20,933 bases of DNA, taken from positions 1 to 20,933 of the forward strand of contig CANHJJ010000007.1 in the NCBI GenBank assembly GCA_947460565.1, in the 5' to 3' direction. This stretch comes from Bacteroidota bacterium (lineage in GTDB: Bacteria; Bacteroidota; Bacteroidia; UKL13-3). This document shows positions 1 through 6,053 of the stretch, piece after piece; the first letter of the stretch is position 1, and the number at the start of each line of letters is the position of its first letter. The translations under genes were made by a program, and so were the position numbers. Under the pieces are notes generated by a model. The model made no database searches. It was not told where the DNA came from and saw only the letters and a program-made list of their open reading frames with translations.

Positions 1-209
1 ACCTATTAACTGTTGAGTTAAATACCAAAGAACATATCCAACAAGTGAGGGTATATGATGTGTTTGGCAAAGAGATACAAAATGTGAAAATGAACATAGC
101 AGGTAGCAAAGCAGAATTGGATTTGGAAGGCAAAGCTGCTGGAATTTACCTCCTAAGCATTGAAACCGACTTGAATAATTACGCTAAAAAGTTTAATGTG
201 GTAAAATAG
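1..209 (+). CDS. C-terminal end of a T9SS-secreted protein (5' end outside window)
   Basis: The reading frame enters from the left edge (first full codon at position 3) and stops with TAG at 207-209, giving 68 visible residues. They match a type A T9SS sorting domain: a beta strand followed by VYDVFGKEI, then the typical GIYLLSIET strand, and an ending in KKFNVVK. These domains direct a protein with an N-terminal signal peptide through the type IX machinery to the cell surface or medium and are removed on export. The functional part of the protein lies outside the window, so its activity cannot be stated. A hairpin with a T-run follows 15 bases after the stop, so this is the end of a transcription unit. 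Confidence 0.85.
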   Translation, partial: LLTVELNTKEHIQQVRVYDVFGKEIQNVKMNIAGSKAELDLEGKAAGIYLLSIETDLNNYAKKFNVVK

Positions 210-224
210 TAAATAAATTAAAAT

Positions 225-257
225 AACGCTATTCAAAAATAAATAGCGTTTTTTTTT
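225..257 (+). terminator. Rho-independent terminator after the T9SS protein gene
   Basis: A perfect 9-bp stem (AACGCTATT at 225-233, AATAGCGTT at 242-250) has an 8-base loop. The T-run begins inside the stem and extends to 257. It lies 15 bases after the stop codon at 209 and just before the next plus-strand gene, which starts at 271. Confidence 0.85.
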
Positions 258-270
258 ACAAACAGACAAA

Positions 271-753
271 ATGAGCAAAATATCAGCTAAGAAAATAATA
301 ATTGTACTAGGTGTTATCTTAGTTCTCATTCAGTTTTATCAACCTGAAACTAATATGGGTAATTCGTTAGGAGAAAACGATATTACACATACTTTAGCAG
401 TGCCAGTAAATGTAATGGAAATATTAAAAACGAGTTGTTTTGATTGCCATTCTAATCATACCGATTATCCATGGTATAGTAAAATTCAACCAATTGGTAT
501 ATGGTTAGCAAATCATGTTAATGAAGGCAAAAGAGAATTAAACTTTTCCGAGTTTAATAATTACAAAGCCAAAAGAAAACGACATAAATTAGAGGAATTA
601 CTAAAAGAGATTAAAGAGCATGAAATGCCATTAAGTTCTTACACGATTATTCATAAAAATGCAATTTTATCAAATGAGCAAGCGAAACTATTAATAAATT
701 GGGCAGATAGCGCCTATCAGCTCATTCCCTTAGATAGTAATAAGCATAAATAA
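271..753 (+). CDS. Membrane-anchored haem-binding domain protein
   Basis: This is a 160-residue protein. An uncleaved N-terminal hydrophobic segment (about residues 8-22) should anchor it in the inner membrane with the rest in the periplasm. A single CxxCH motif (C56-F-D-C59-H60) is followed by YPWYSKIQPIGIWLANHV. This arrangement is characteristic of the small Haem_bd family (PF14376) common in Bacteroidota, where a c-type haem is thought to attach covalently to the two cysteines with the histidine as axial ligand. The later HEMPLSSYTIIHKNA stretch also fits the family. A redox or electron-transfer role is inferred; the partner is unknown. The gene starts 14 bases after a terminator, so it probably has its own promoter, though none was identified. 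It ends 3 bases from the stop of the convergent fmt gene. Confidence 0.75.
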   Translation: MSKISAKKIIIVLGVILVLIQFYQPETNMGNSLGENDITHTLAVPVNVMEILKTSCFDCHSNHTDYPWYSKIQPIGIWLANHVNEGKRELNFSEFNNYKAKRKRHKLEELLKEIKEHEMPLSSYTIIHKNAILSNEQAKLLINWADSAYQLIPLDSNKHK

Positions 754-756
754 AGA

Positions 757-1668
757 TTAATCTATCCATTTATATCCCCTTAAAAACTCATCTACTAGCA
801 TTTTTTTCTTACCTTCTAATTGAAGTTCAATAACTGAAATGAAACCATCGGAACAAGCATATTTTAGATAGGTTTTTCCATCAGAAAAAGCTTTACCCAT
901 TTCGTATTGATGAGGAATAATTTCTTTTGATGCCTTGAAAATTTTGATTCCCTTTCCATGAAGTTGTGAATGAGCTGCGGGATATGGGCTTAATCCTCTA
1001 ATTAGGTTATAAATGGATGAACAGCTCTTAGACCAATCTATTTGACAGTCTTGCTTAAAAATTTTAGGTGCAAGTTTACCTGCAAATTGAGGCTGAGATT
1101 CGGTTATATAATTACCATTTTGAATCATTTCAAGAGATTTTACAACAACTTCAGCACCAACTTGCATTAAGGTATCATGAAGTTCTCCTGCATTGGTGTC
1201 CTCCCCTATTTCAACTTCCTGTTTCAATAGTATGTCACCTGTATCAATTTCATGCTTCAACAAAAAGGTACAAACTCCTGATTTTGTATCTCCATTTATT
1301 ATGGCCCAATTGATGGGGGCGGCACCTCTATAATCAGGTAAAAGAGAAGCATGTAGATTCATTGTTCCAAACTTTGGCATATTCCAAACCACTTCAGGCA
1401 ACATCCTAAAGGCAATAACCACATTAATGTCCGCATTAATTTGTTTCAATTCAAAAATAAATTGTTCATCCTTGAGTTTTTCAGGTTGAAGCACTTTCAA
1501 ATGGTGCTCTAGGGCATACTTTTTCACAGCAGATTGTTGTAAGTGCATTCCACGTCCAGATGGCTTGTCGGGCATAGTAACAACAGCCGCTACCTCATGT
1601 CCTGATCTGATAATGGCATCTAATGCCATTACTGAAAATTCGGGTGTTCCTAAAAATACTATCTTCAC
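757..1668 (-). CDS. fmt: Methionyl-tRNA formyltransferase
   Basis: The enzyme transfers a formyl group from 10-formyltetrahydrofolate to methionyl-tRNAfMet, giving the initiator tRNA for bacterial translation; it acts in the cytosol. At 303 residues it is close to the usual length of about 310. The N-terminal domain begins MKIVFLGTPEFSV and carries the formyltransferase signature NLHASLLPDYRGAAPINW. The catalytic triad is present as N104, H106 and D142 (E. coli N106, H108, D144), with D142 in HEIDTGDIL. The C-terminal OB-fold-like domain starts around residue 205 (KIFKQDCQIDW). The gene is convergent with the haem-binding protein gene and divergent from the methyltransferase gene, with 72 bases between the two divergent starts. 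No def gene is adjacent. Confidence 0.97.
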   Translation of the reverse strand: MKIVFLGTPEFSVMALDAIIRSGHEVAAVVTMPDKPSGRGMHLQQSAVKKYALEHHLKVLQPEKLKDEQFIFELKQINADINVVIAFRMLPEVVWNMPKFGTMNLHASLLPDYRGAAPINWAIINGDTKSGVCTFLLKHEIDTGDILLKQEVEIGEDTNAGELHDTLMQVGAEVVVKSLEMIQNGNYITESQPQFAGKLAPKIFKQDCQIDWSKSCSSIYNLIRGLSPYPAAHSQLHGKGIKIFKASKEIIPHQYEMGKAFSDGKTYLKYACSDGFISVIELQLEGKKKMLVDEFLRGYKWID

Positions 1669-1683
1669 TATTTATATTTTAAG

Positions 1684-1714
1684 CAAATTAATCGTTAAAG
1701 ATTTGGTAATACAA
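1684..1714 (-). promoter_or_regulatory. Possible fmt promoter
   Basis: Read on the minus strand, TTG (1714-1712), 20 bases, then TTAATTTG (1691-1684) resembles the Bacteroidota promoter consensus TTTG-N17-23-TAnnTTTG with one mismatch in the -7 box. It would give a leader of roughly 9 bases before the fmt ATG. It lies in the short divergent gap shared with the methyltransferase gene. The match is imperfect in an AT-rich gap, so it is tentative. Confidence 0.35.
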
Positions 1715-1740
1715 CTATGCAAATCATATTTTGCAACAAA

Positions 1741-2577
1741 ATGCAAGTGCTCCGTAAAATATACTATTTTATTCCTGCCGAATGGCGCTATACAGCAAGG
1801 AGGCTATGGTTCCTTCCACATGATATTTGGTTTTCAATTAGCAACAAAAACGAACTACTTCCACCCAAAGGTATGATATTTATTGGATCGGGTGATTTTT
1901 TGGCGCAAGGAAATAGGTATTTAAAATTCTTTATAGAGTTAGGAGGATTAGCGCCAAGTCACCATGTCTTAGACATTGGATGTGGCATTGGTAGAATGGC
2001 CATACCATTAACAAAATATTTAAACGAAAAAGGTTCTTACGATGGATTTGACATTGTAAAAAAAGGAATTGATTGGTGCGATAAAAACATCTCGAGTCGA
2101 TATGAAAATTTCAGTTTTACATGTGTTGACCTGCAGAACGATTTATACAAATCAGATGGCGATAAGGCCTCACATTTCCTATTTCCTTATGCTGATAGTA
2201 GCTTCGATTTTATCATCCTTACTTCTGTATTTACTCACATGATGCCAGATGAAATCAAGCAATATTGTGCTGAAATATCAAGGGTATTAAAAAGTGGAGG
2301 CACCTGCTTTGCAACCTTTTTTGTACTTGATAACGAATCTGAAAAATTGATGGAAGAAGATAAAAAATTCTACTTTAAGCACGATTATGGATATTACAAA
2401 CTAATGGATGAGAAAGTAAAATCAGCCAATATAGCTTTGAAAAAAAACTATATCGAAGCTGAATGTTTAAGTAATAACAAACTAATACTAAAAAACCACC
2501 ATAAAGGCTATTGGTGTGGAAGAAGTAAGATTGAAGCCATCGATTTTCAAGATATTATGGTTATTTGTAAAAAATAA
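1741..2577 (+). CDS. Class I SAM-dependent methyltransferase
   Basis: The protein has the Rossmann methyltransferase fold. Motif I is VLDIGCGIGRMAIPL, the acidic strand is YDGFDIVKKGIDWC, and SSFDFIILTSVFTHM and EISRVLKSGGTCFATFF are the usual motif IV/V-like strands (Methyltransf_11/25 type). The substrate is not evident. The N-terminal stretch MQVLRKIYYFIPAEWRYTARRLWFLPHDIW is basic and aromatic and matches a subset of methyltransferases seen near glycan or lipid genes; I recall this only loosely. An upstream in-frame ATG at 1717 would add eight residues. I prefer 1741 because the family-like sequence begins there and a possible promoter box (TTTG at 1730-1733) overlaps the longer start. 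The gene is monocistronic and divergent from fmt. Confidence 0.85.
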   Translation: MQVLRKIYYFIPAEWRYTARRLWFLPHDIWFSISNKNELLPPKGMIFIGSGDFLAQGNRYLKFFIELGGLAPSHHVLDIGCGIGRMAIPLTKYLNEKGSYDGFDIVKKGIDWCDKNISSRYENFSFTCVDLQNDLYKSDGDKASHFLFPYADSSFDFIILTSVFTHMMPDEIKQYCAEISRVLKSGGTCFATFFVLDNESEKLMEEDKKFYFKHDYGYYKLMDEKVKSANIALKKNYIEAECLSNNKLILKNHHKGYWCGRSKIEAIDFQDIMVICKK

Positions 2578-2622
2578 CATTTTTTGTGGCAAAATATACC
2601 AATACAACCCTCTAACCCACGC

Positions 2623-2704
2623 AGTCGCTAGCGTCCCGCTAGTGACCTTATTTACTAGCCTGTGGCTGTTTTCATGATCTTGCCAGTCAACAATAAACCC
2701 ACAG
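2623..2704 (+). repeat. 82-bp dispersed repeat, copy 1, with REP-like hairpin
   Basis: This stretch aligns without gaps to 5712-5793 in the same orientation, 66/82 identical by hand count, including a perfect 23-bp core (2663-2685) that begins TGGCTGTTTTC and ends CTTGCCA. The left end of this copy folds into a 10-bp hairpin (2624-2633 with 2637-2646, one G-T pair, loop TCC). That compact palindrome resembles an extragenic REP-type element. No coding potential was seen. The two copies enclose the response regulator, kinase and H-NOX genes. Confidence 0.7.
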
Positions 2705-2864
2705 GTGTATCTTCCTCTTCCCCAGTATGTAATAATAAATACGAACTTAATCTTTCTAAACGCTTTGGCTCTTAATTATATAGAAGTGACTTTATCTAGA
2801 ATCGTAGCTGCATCGCAATAAAATATTGAAACTATTTTAACTAGAAAATAAGATATCATACTTG

Positions 2865-2896
2865 TTTGCTGATTTTTAAAAAAAACACTACTTTTG
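2865..2896 (+). promoter_or_regulatory. Promoter of the response regulator gene
   Basis: TTTG at 2865-2868, 20 bases, then TACTTTTG at 2889-2896 exactly fits the Bacteroidota vegetative promoter consensus (TTTG-N17-23-TAnnTTTG). Transcription would start near 2902, which rules against the GTG at 2901 as start codon and supports the ATG at 2916. The rest of the gap between the repeat and this promoter (2705-2864) is AT-rich, with no feature I recognise. Confidence 0.7.
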
Positions 2897-2915
2897 AGAA
2901 GTGAATAGCGATCTT

Positions 2916-3311
2916 ATGGATAAAAAATTAGATATTGTAATTATTGACGATGATAACATTTTCAATTTTATTAGTAATAGGGTCCTAAAAAACTCTGGTA
3001 TAGCAAATAATATAACTACTTTTTCTAATGCTAAACAAGCTTTGGTTTTTTTTTCAGAATCAAATGAGAATTGCTCAGATATAATCCTACTTGACATTAG
3101 AATGCCAGAAATGGATGGTTTTGAATTTTTGGAAGAATTTATTGGTCTAAATTGCTCACGCACTAACATATTTATGTTAACCTCTTCATTGGATGAAAAA
3201 GATAAAGAAAAAGCAAGTACTTTTTTCCCTGTCAAAGGCTTTTTAAGCAAACCACTTACCGAGGATAAAGTAAATGAAATTTACAACTCAAAATTAAATC
3301 ACATTAATTGA
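2916..3311 (+). CDS. Single-domain response regulator (CheY-like receiver)
   Basis: This is a 131-residue stand-alone receiver domain. Counting from the ATG at 2916, the acidic pocket is D11-D12-D13, the phospho-acceptor is D60 (LLDIRMPEMDGFEF), the switch threonine is T89 (FMLTSS) and the invariant lysine is K112 (LSKP). No DNA-binding or enzymatic output domain follows, so it probably acts by protein contact or in a phosphorelay. An in-frame GTG at 2901 would add five residues but sits at the predicted transcription start. Its stop is 58 bases from the stop of the convergent histidine kinase. That closeness and the shared flanking repeats make it the likely partner of the H-NOX kinase, but this is inference. 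Confidence 0.92.
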   Translation: MDKKLDIVIIDDDNIFNFISNRVLKNSGIANNITTFSNAKQALVFFSESNENCSDIILLDIRMPEMDGFEFLEEFIGLNCSRTNIFMLTSSLDEKDKEKASTFFPVKGFLSKPLTEDKVNEIYNSKLNHIN

Positions 3312-3328
3312 GTTATTCGATTACAGTA

Positions 3329-3370
3329 ATGTGAACTTGGTTCGTTATTATAAAAATTCCTAGTTCATAT
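3329..3370. terminator. Possible bidirectional terminator between response regulator and kinase
   Basis: An imperfect 12-bp inverted repeat (3329-3340 and 3359-3370: ten Watson-Crick pairs, one G-T pair, one T-T mismatch) has an 18-base loop in the 58-bp convergent gap. It lacks a strong T-run and touches the last base of the kinase stop codon, so it is a weak candidate. Confidence 0.3.
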
Positions 3371-4938
3371 TAAATTAAATTAGTTATCTCTTTAGTTTTA
3401 ATTCCATTTGGTATGGTAATAGTAAATGTAGTTCCATTAAGTGGCACTGATTCTAGTGATATTTTTCCATTAAGTTTATTAATTATTTCCGAACAAATAA
3501 AGAGCCCTAGGCCTGAGCCTGTTGCTGTGCTTGAGGCTCTATGGAATATTTTAAAAACATTTTTTTGATGGTTATAAGGTATCCCCTCACCATTGTCCTG
3601 AATGGTTATCACACAATTATTTTGATCAATGCTAGCTGAAAATTTTATAAATGCATGGCCATCATTTTCTCTGCTATATTTTATAGCATTAGTTACTAAA
3701 TTATTTATCAGCGTATTTATTCGATTTTCATCAGAATAAAAAGCGCAATCAGCGTGTATCGATGTTTCTAACCTAATTTTATAACTAACATAATATTGAA
3801 CACTTTCAAAAGATTGATTGACAAAATGAAGTAAATCAATTTCTGTATAATCAATATCAGTTCGAGCATTTCGCGAATAGTTTAGAATTTCACGAATAGT
3901 GTCATCTAACCTTAATATTGATTTGCGCATTAGAGATAAATACTCTTGATTTTCACTCCCAAATTCTCCACTTTCATAAACAATATCTAGCAAGCCCATA
4001 AGCGCAAGCACAGGCGATCGCAAGTCATGTGTAATAGAATATATTAAACTATCTAGCTCTCCATTAAGTTTTTCAAGTTCCTTATTTTTTATTATGAGCT
4101 CGTCACGGCCTTTTTTTAGCTCAGTAATATCAACACCATAAGCCATTAAATAATTCCTACCTTCATTATCTTCGTATGGAAATAACTCTCTAAGTATTAC
4201 TTTTTCATTGTCGGTAAACTCGCTATAAATGTCTTGAAAGCGAACTGTTTTTTTTTCAGTAATTGCTTTTTGAAGTAATGCCTGTCTTTCATCTGCAAGT
4301 TGAAAATCTAAATTCCTAAACTCATAATAATCTTTCAGTGTTTTATTAATAAGCCACTTTCGTATTTTTTCATCTTTAACCGAATTCTTATTTAAGAATT
4401 TATATCTAAATTCATTATCAAATATTCCAATATCTACAGGTATGTTATCAAATAAATTCTCATAAAACTTTTTTTGATTTTCAATTTCAGAATGAAGGAC
4501 AACCTTATCATTAAACTCCAATCGCAAAGAACTTGTAACCTGCAGCAAATCTAATACTGCATCATGCAGCGCAAAATCAGATATATACAAATTGGTTTTA
4601 ATAAAATCCTCATCACTTGTTATCCAAGGTGATCCACAGAATAAAAGTCTGTTATTTTGGCTATCAAAAACAAATTGACCTTTTAAATTAATAGGATGAG
4701 TTAAATTCTTAATTTGTAAAATAAAAACTTGGTCTTTAAATTTCAAAATAGAGTCAAACTTATATTCAATTCCCAATCTTGGCCTAATAAAAGCAAAAGT
4801 ATCTTCAAAAGAAATGGCATCAGGAATAATCTTACGAAGACTTTTACCTGCAAGCGTAATTGATAAATCTTGCTTAATAATTATAAAAAATGGAAAAAGT
4901 TCCTCAAGTAATTGAGCGTTAAAAATCATTTGATCCAT
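3370..4938 (-). CDS. HNOBA-PAS histidine kinase, partner of the H-NOX sensor
   Basis: This 522-residue cytosolic sensor kinase has no membrane segments. Residues about 5-145 look like an HNOBA domain, the haem-NO-binding-associated PAS-like domain of soluble guanylate cyclases: FPFFIIIKQDLSI, then KGQFVFDSQNNRLLFCGSPW and ISDFALHDAVLDLL. A short coiled linker (about 145-160) and a PAS-like domain (about 160-275) follow, then a coiled segment (275-297). The kinase core has the phospho-accepting H304 (ITHDLRSP), N-box N413/N417, D448-NGEG and GSGLGLF (474-480). It starts 4 bases after the stop of the H-NOX gene, so the two are surely co-transcribed and the H-NOX is its input. NO binding presumably alters autophosphorylation and phosphotransfer to a receiver, plausibly the convergent one next door. 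Confidence 0.93.
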   Translation of the reverse strand: MDQMIFNAQLLEELFPFFIIIKQDLSITLAGKSLRKIIPDAISFEDTFAFIRPRLGIEYKFDSILKFKDQVFILQIKNLTHPINLKGQFVFDSQNNRLLFCGSPWITSDEDFIKTNLYISDFALHDAVLDLLQVTSSLRLEFNDKVVLHSEIENQKKFYENLFDNIPVDIGIFDNEFRYKFLNKNSVKDEKIRKWLINKTLKDYYEFRNLDFQLADERQALLQKAITEKKTVRFQDIYSEFTDNEKVILRELFPYEDNEGRNYLMAYGVDITELKKGRDELIIKNKELEKLNGELDSLIYSITHDLRSPVLALMGLLDIVYESGEFGSENQEYLSLMRKSILRLDDTIREILNYSRNARTDIDYTEIDLLHFVNQSFESVQYYVSYKIRLETSIHADCAFYSDENRINTLINNLVTNAIKYSRENDGHAFIKFSASIDQNNCVITIQDNGEGIPYNHQKNVFKIFHRASSTATGSGLGLFICSEIINKLNGKISLESVPLNGTTFTITIPNGIKTKEITNLI

Positions 4939-4942
4939 ATGT

Positions 4943-5488
4943 TTAATGGACTATAATCTCAAACAAATCATAAGTTATTTCTGTTTCACTATGCTTTAAA
5001 TGATTTACAGCGCAGGGGGCATCAAAAAATTCAGAGAGTCCATCGATTAAACCAAACATAAAATCTGTTAAACCAATTCTGGATGAGTAGTAGTGCAAAT
5101 GAATTGTATTTTCGCTAATAACATCAACCTTAAATTCAGGTGGTTGGGCGTTGGGATAAATCAACATCACTCTACTATGAAAATTAGGCAAATTTTTTAA
5201 AAACTGAATGATATTATCTCCGCCAGATTTCATGAGTGTCCCATATTTTTCTTTGCCAATATTTAAGACCCAATATTTACCAAAAGCTTTGAGTACATTT
5301 TCTAAACTTATATCTAGAACTTCAGAAGCGGTTGTGGCTAATGAAAAAGTAACACTGTCATCATACAAATGAGAAGCCAAAAAAGTCACATCTTCATAAC
5401 CAGCCTTTGCTTTAATCTTCTCCCATATTGCTGAACCATAATTTTCAATTATTAAGCCTTGAATTCCTTGATTGACTAATCCGTACAT
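4943..5488 (-). CDS. H-NOX haem nitric-oxide sensor protein
   Basis: A 181-residue stand-alone H-NOX (HNOB) domain of typical length, beginning MYGLVNQGI as the family does. The proximal haem ligand is H104 (NFHSRVMLIYP), P117 matches the conserved proline that distorts the haem, and the propionate-binding Y-x-S-x-R motif is Y133, S135, R137. All are offset by two from the Thermoanaerobacter protein (H102, P115, Y131/S133/R135). The segment that would hold the distal tyrosine of O2-binding members (around 142) reads GLTDFMFG, with no tyrosine, which suggests an NO-selective sensor. It is the first gene of the operon with the HNOBA kinase. No consensus promoter was found in the AT-rich sequence upstream (5489-5711). 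Confidence 0.95.
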   Translation of the reverse strand: MYGLVNQGIQGLIIENYGSAIWEKIKAKAGYEDVTFLASHLYDDSVTFSLATTASEVLDISLENVLKAFGKYWVLNIGKEKYGTLMKSGGDNIIQFLKNLPNFHSRVMLIYPNAQPPEFKVDVISENTIHLHYYSSRIGLTDFMFGLIDGLSEFFDAPCAVNHLKHSETEITYDLFEIIVH

Positions 5489-5711
5489 ATTATTTTTTTT
5501 AGGTTAATTTATAAGCAACTATTTAAATTTTGTTTAATATAAATTATGTATGCAATATAAATTATAGCTTCTCTAGAAGCAAATAAATACTCAAAATCTT
5601 TATTATTCTCCTGAAATTTTCTAACCAATGGAAAGTTCTTACTTTATGCCAGTGTTTAAATCTTACTTTATTAGTTGTATTGTCTTGTAAGCTGCAGTTT
5701 AAAATACCATC

Positions 5712-5793
5712 AATCGCAATCGACTCGCTAGTGAACTATTTGATTAGCCTCTGGCTGTTTTCATGATCTTGCCACCCAACAATTAACCCCAAG
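5712..5793 (+). repeat. 82-bp dispersed repeat, copy 2
   Basis: Direct-orientation partner of 2623-2704 with the identical 23-bp core at 5752-5774. The 5' hairpin half is degenerate here (CGCTAGTGA is kept but its partner arm is not). It lies in the 565-bp gap between the H-NOX gene and the peptidase gene. The part of that gap from 5489 to 5711 is AT-rich, and I see nothing specific in it. Confidence 0.7.
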
Positions 5794-5812
5794 TGCCTCA
5801 ACTAGCCTACTG

Positions 5813-5917
5813 TTCGGAGTCTTGTGTGTTGGGCAATAGCCCAGCTGACTCCGAATAAATATCTGAAAAATGAGTTTAAAACTCATCTCTGCTTCGAACC
5901 CATGCTGCTTGTGGGTT
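5813..5917. other. Run of three hairpins in the H-NOX/peptidase gap
   Basis: Three consecutive inverted repeats follow the dispersed repeat. The first has a perfect 9-bp outer stem (TTCGGAGTC 5813-5821, GACTCCGAA 5847-5855) enclosing a second stem TGGGC/GCCCA (5830-5834, 5839-5843). The second is ATGAGTT/AACTCAT (5870-5876, 5880-5886, 3-base loop). The third is AACCCA/TGGGTT (5897-5902, 5912-5917). No T-run follows any of them. They could be a structured RNA, a decayed mobile-element end or part of the repeat family; no function is assigned. Confidence 0.45.
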
Positions 5918-6000
5918 TGATATGACTAATTAAACCGAAAAAATATTTGTAACAGACCAATAAATTGGGCCTAAAACCATTTCACATTGTTATCATCACA

Positions 6001-6033
6001 AAAAAATCCTTTTCAAATTCAATAGGATTTTTT
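6001..6033 (-). terminator. Terminator of the M36 peptidase gene
   Basis: A perfect 10-bp stem (6001-6010 with 6024-6033, 13-base loop) has an A/T-rich outer end. On the minus strand it is followed by a T-run, 20 bases after the peptidase stop codon. Confidence 0.75.
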
Positions 6034-6053
6034 GTTTCATCAGGTTAAAGCTT

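Noticed and set aside
1565..1876. 103-codon plus-strand frame across the fmt start and the divergent gap
   Set aside because: It runs antisense to fmt and out of frame with the methyltransferase, both of which are clear genes.
2901..2915. GTG start for the response regulator
   Set aside because: The strong promoter at 2865-2896 puts the transcription start near 2902, so the ATG at 2916 is the better start.
5891..5920. tRNA-like segment (CTTCGAACC resembles a T-arm)
   Set aside because: No acceptor stem, D-arm or anticodon stem could be placed around it, so it is treated only as part of the hairpin cluster.
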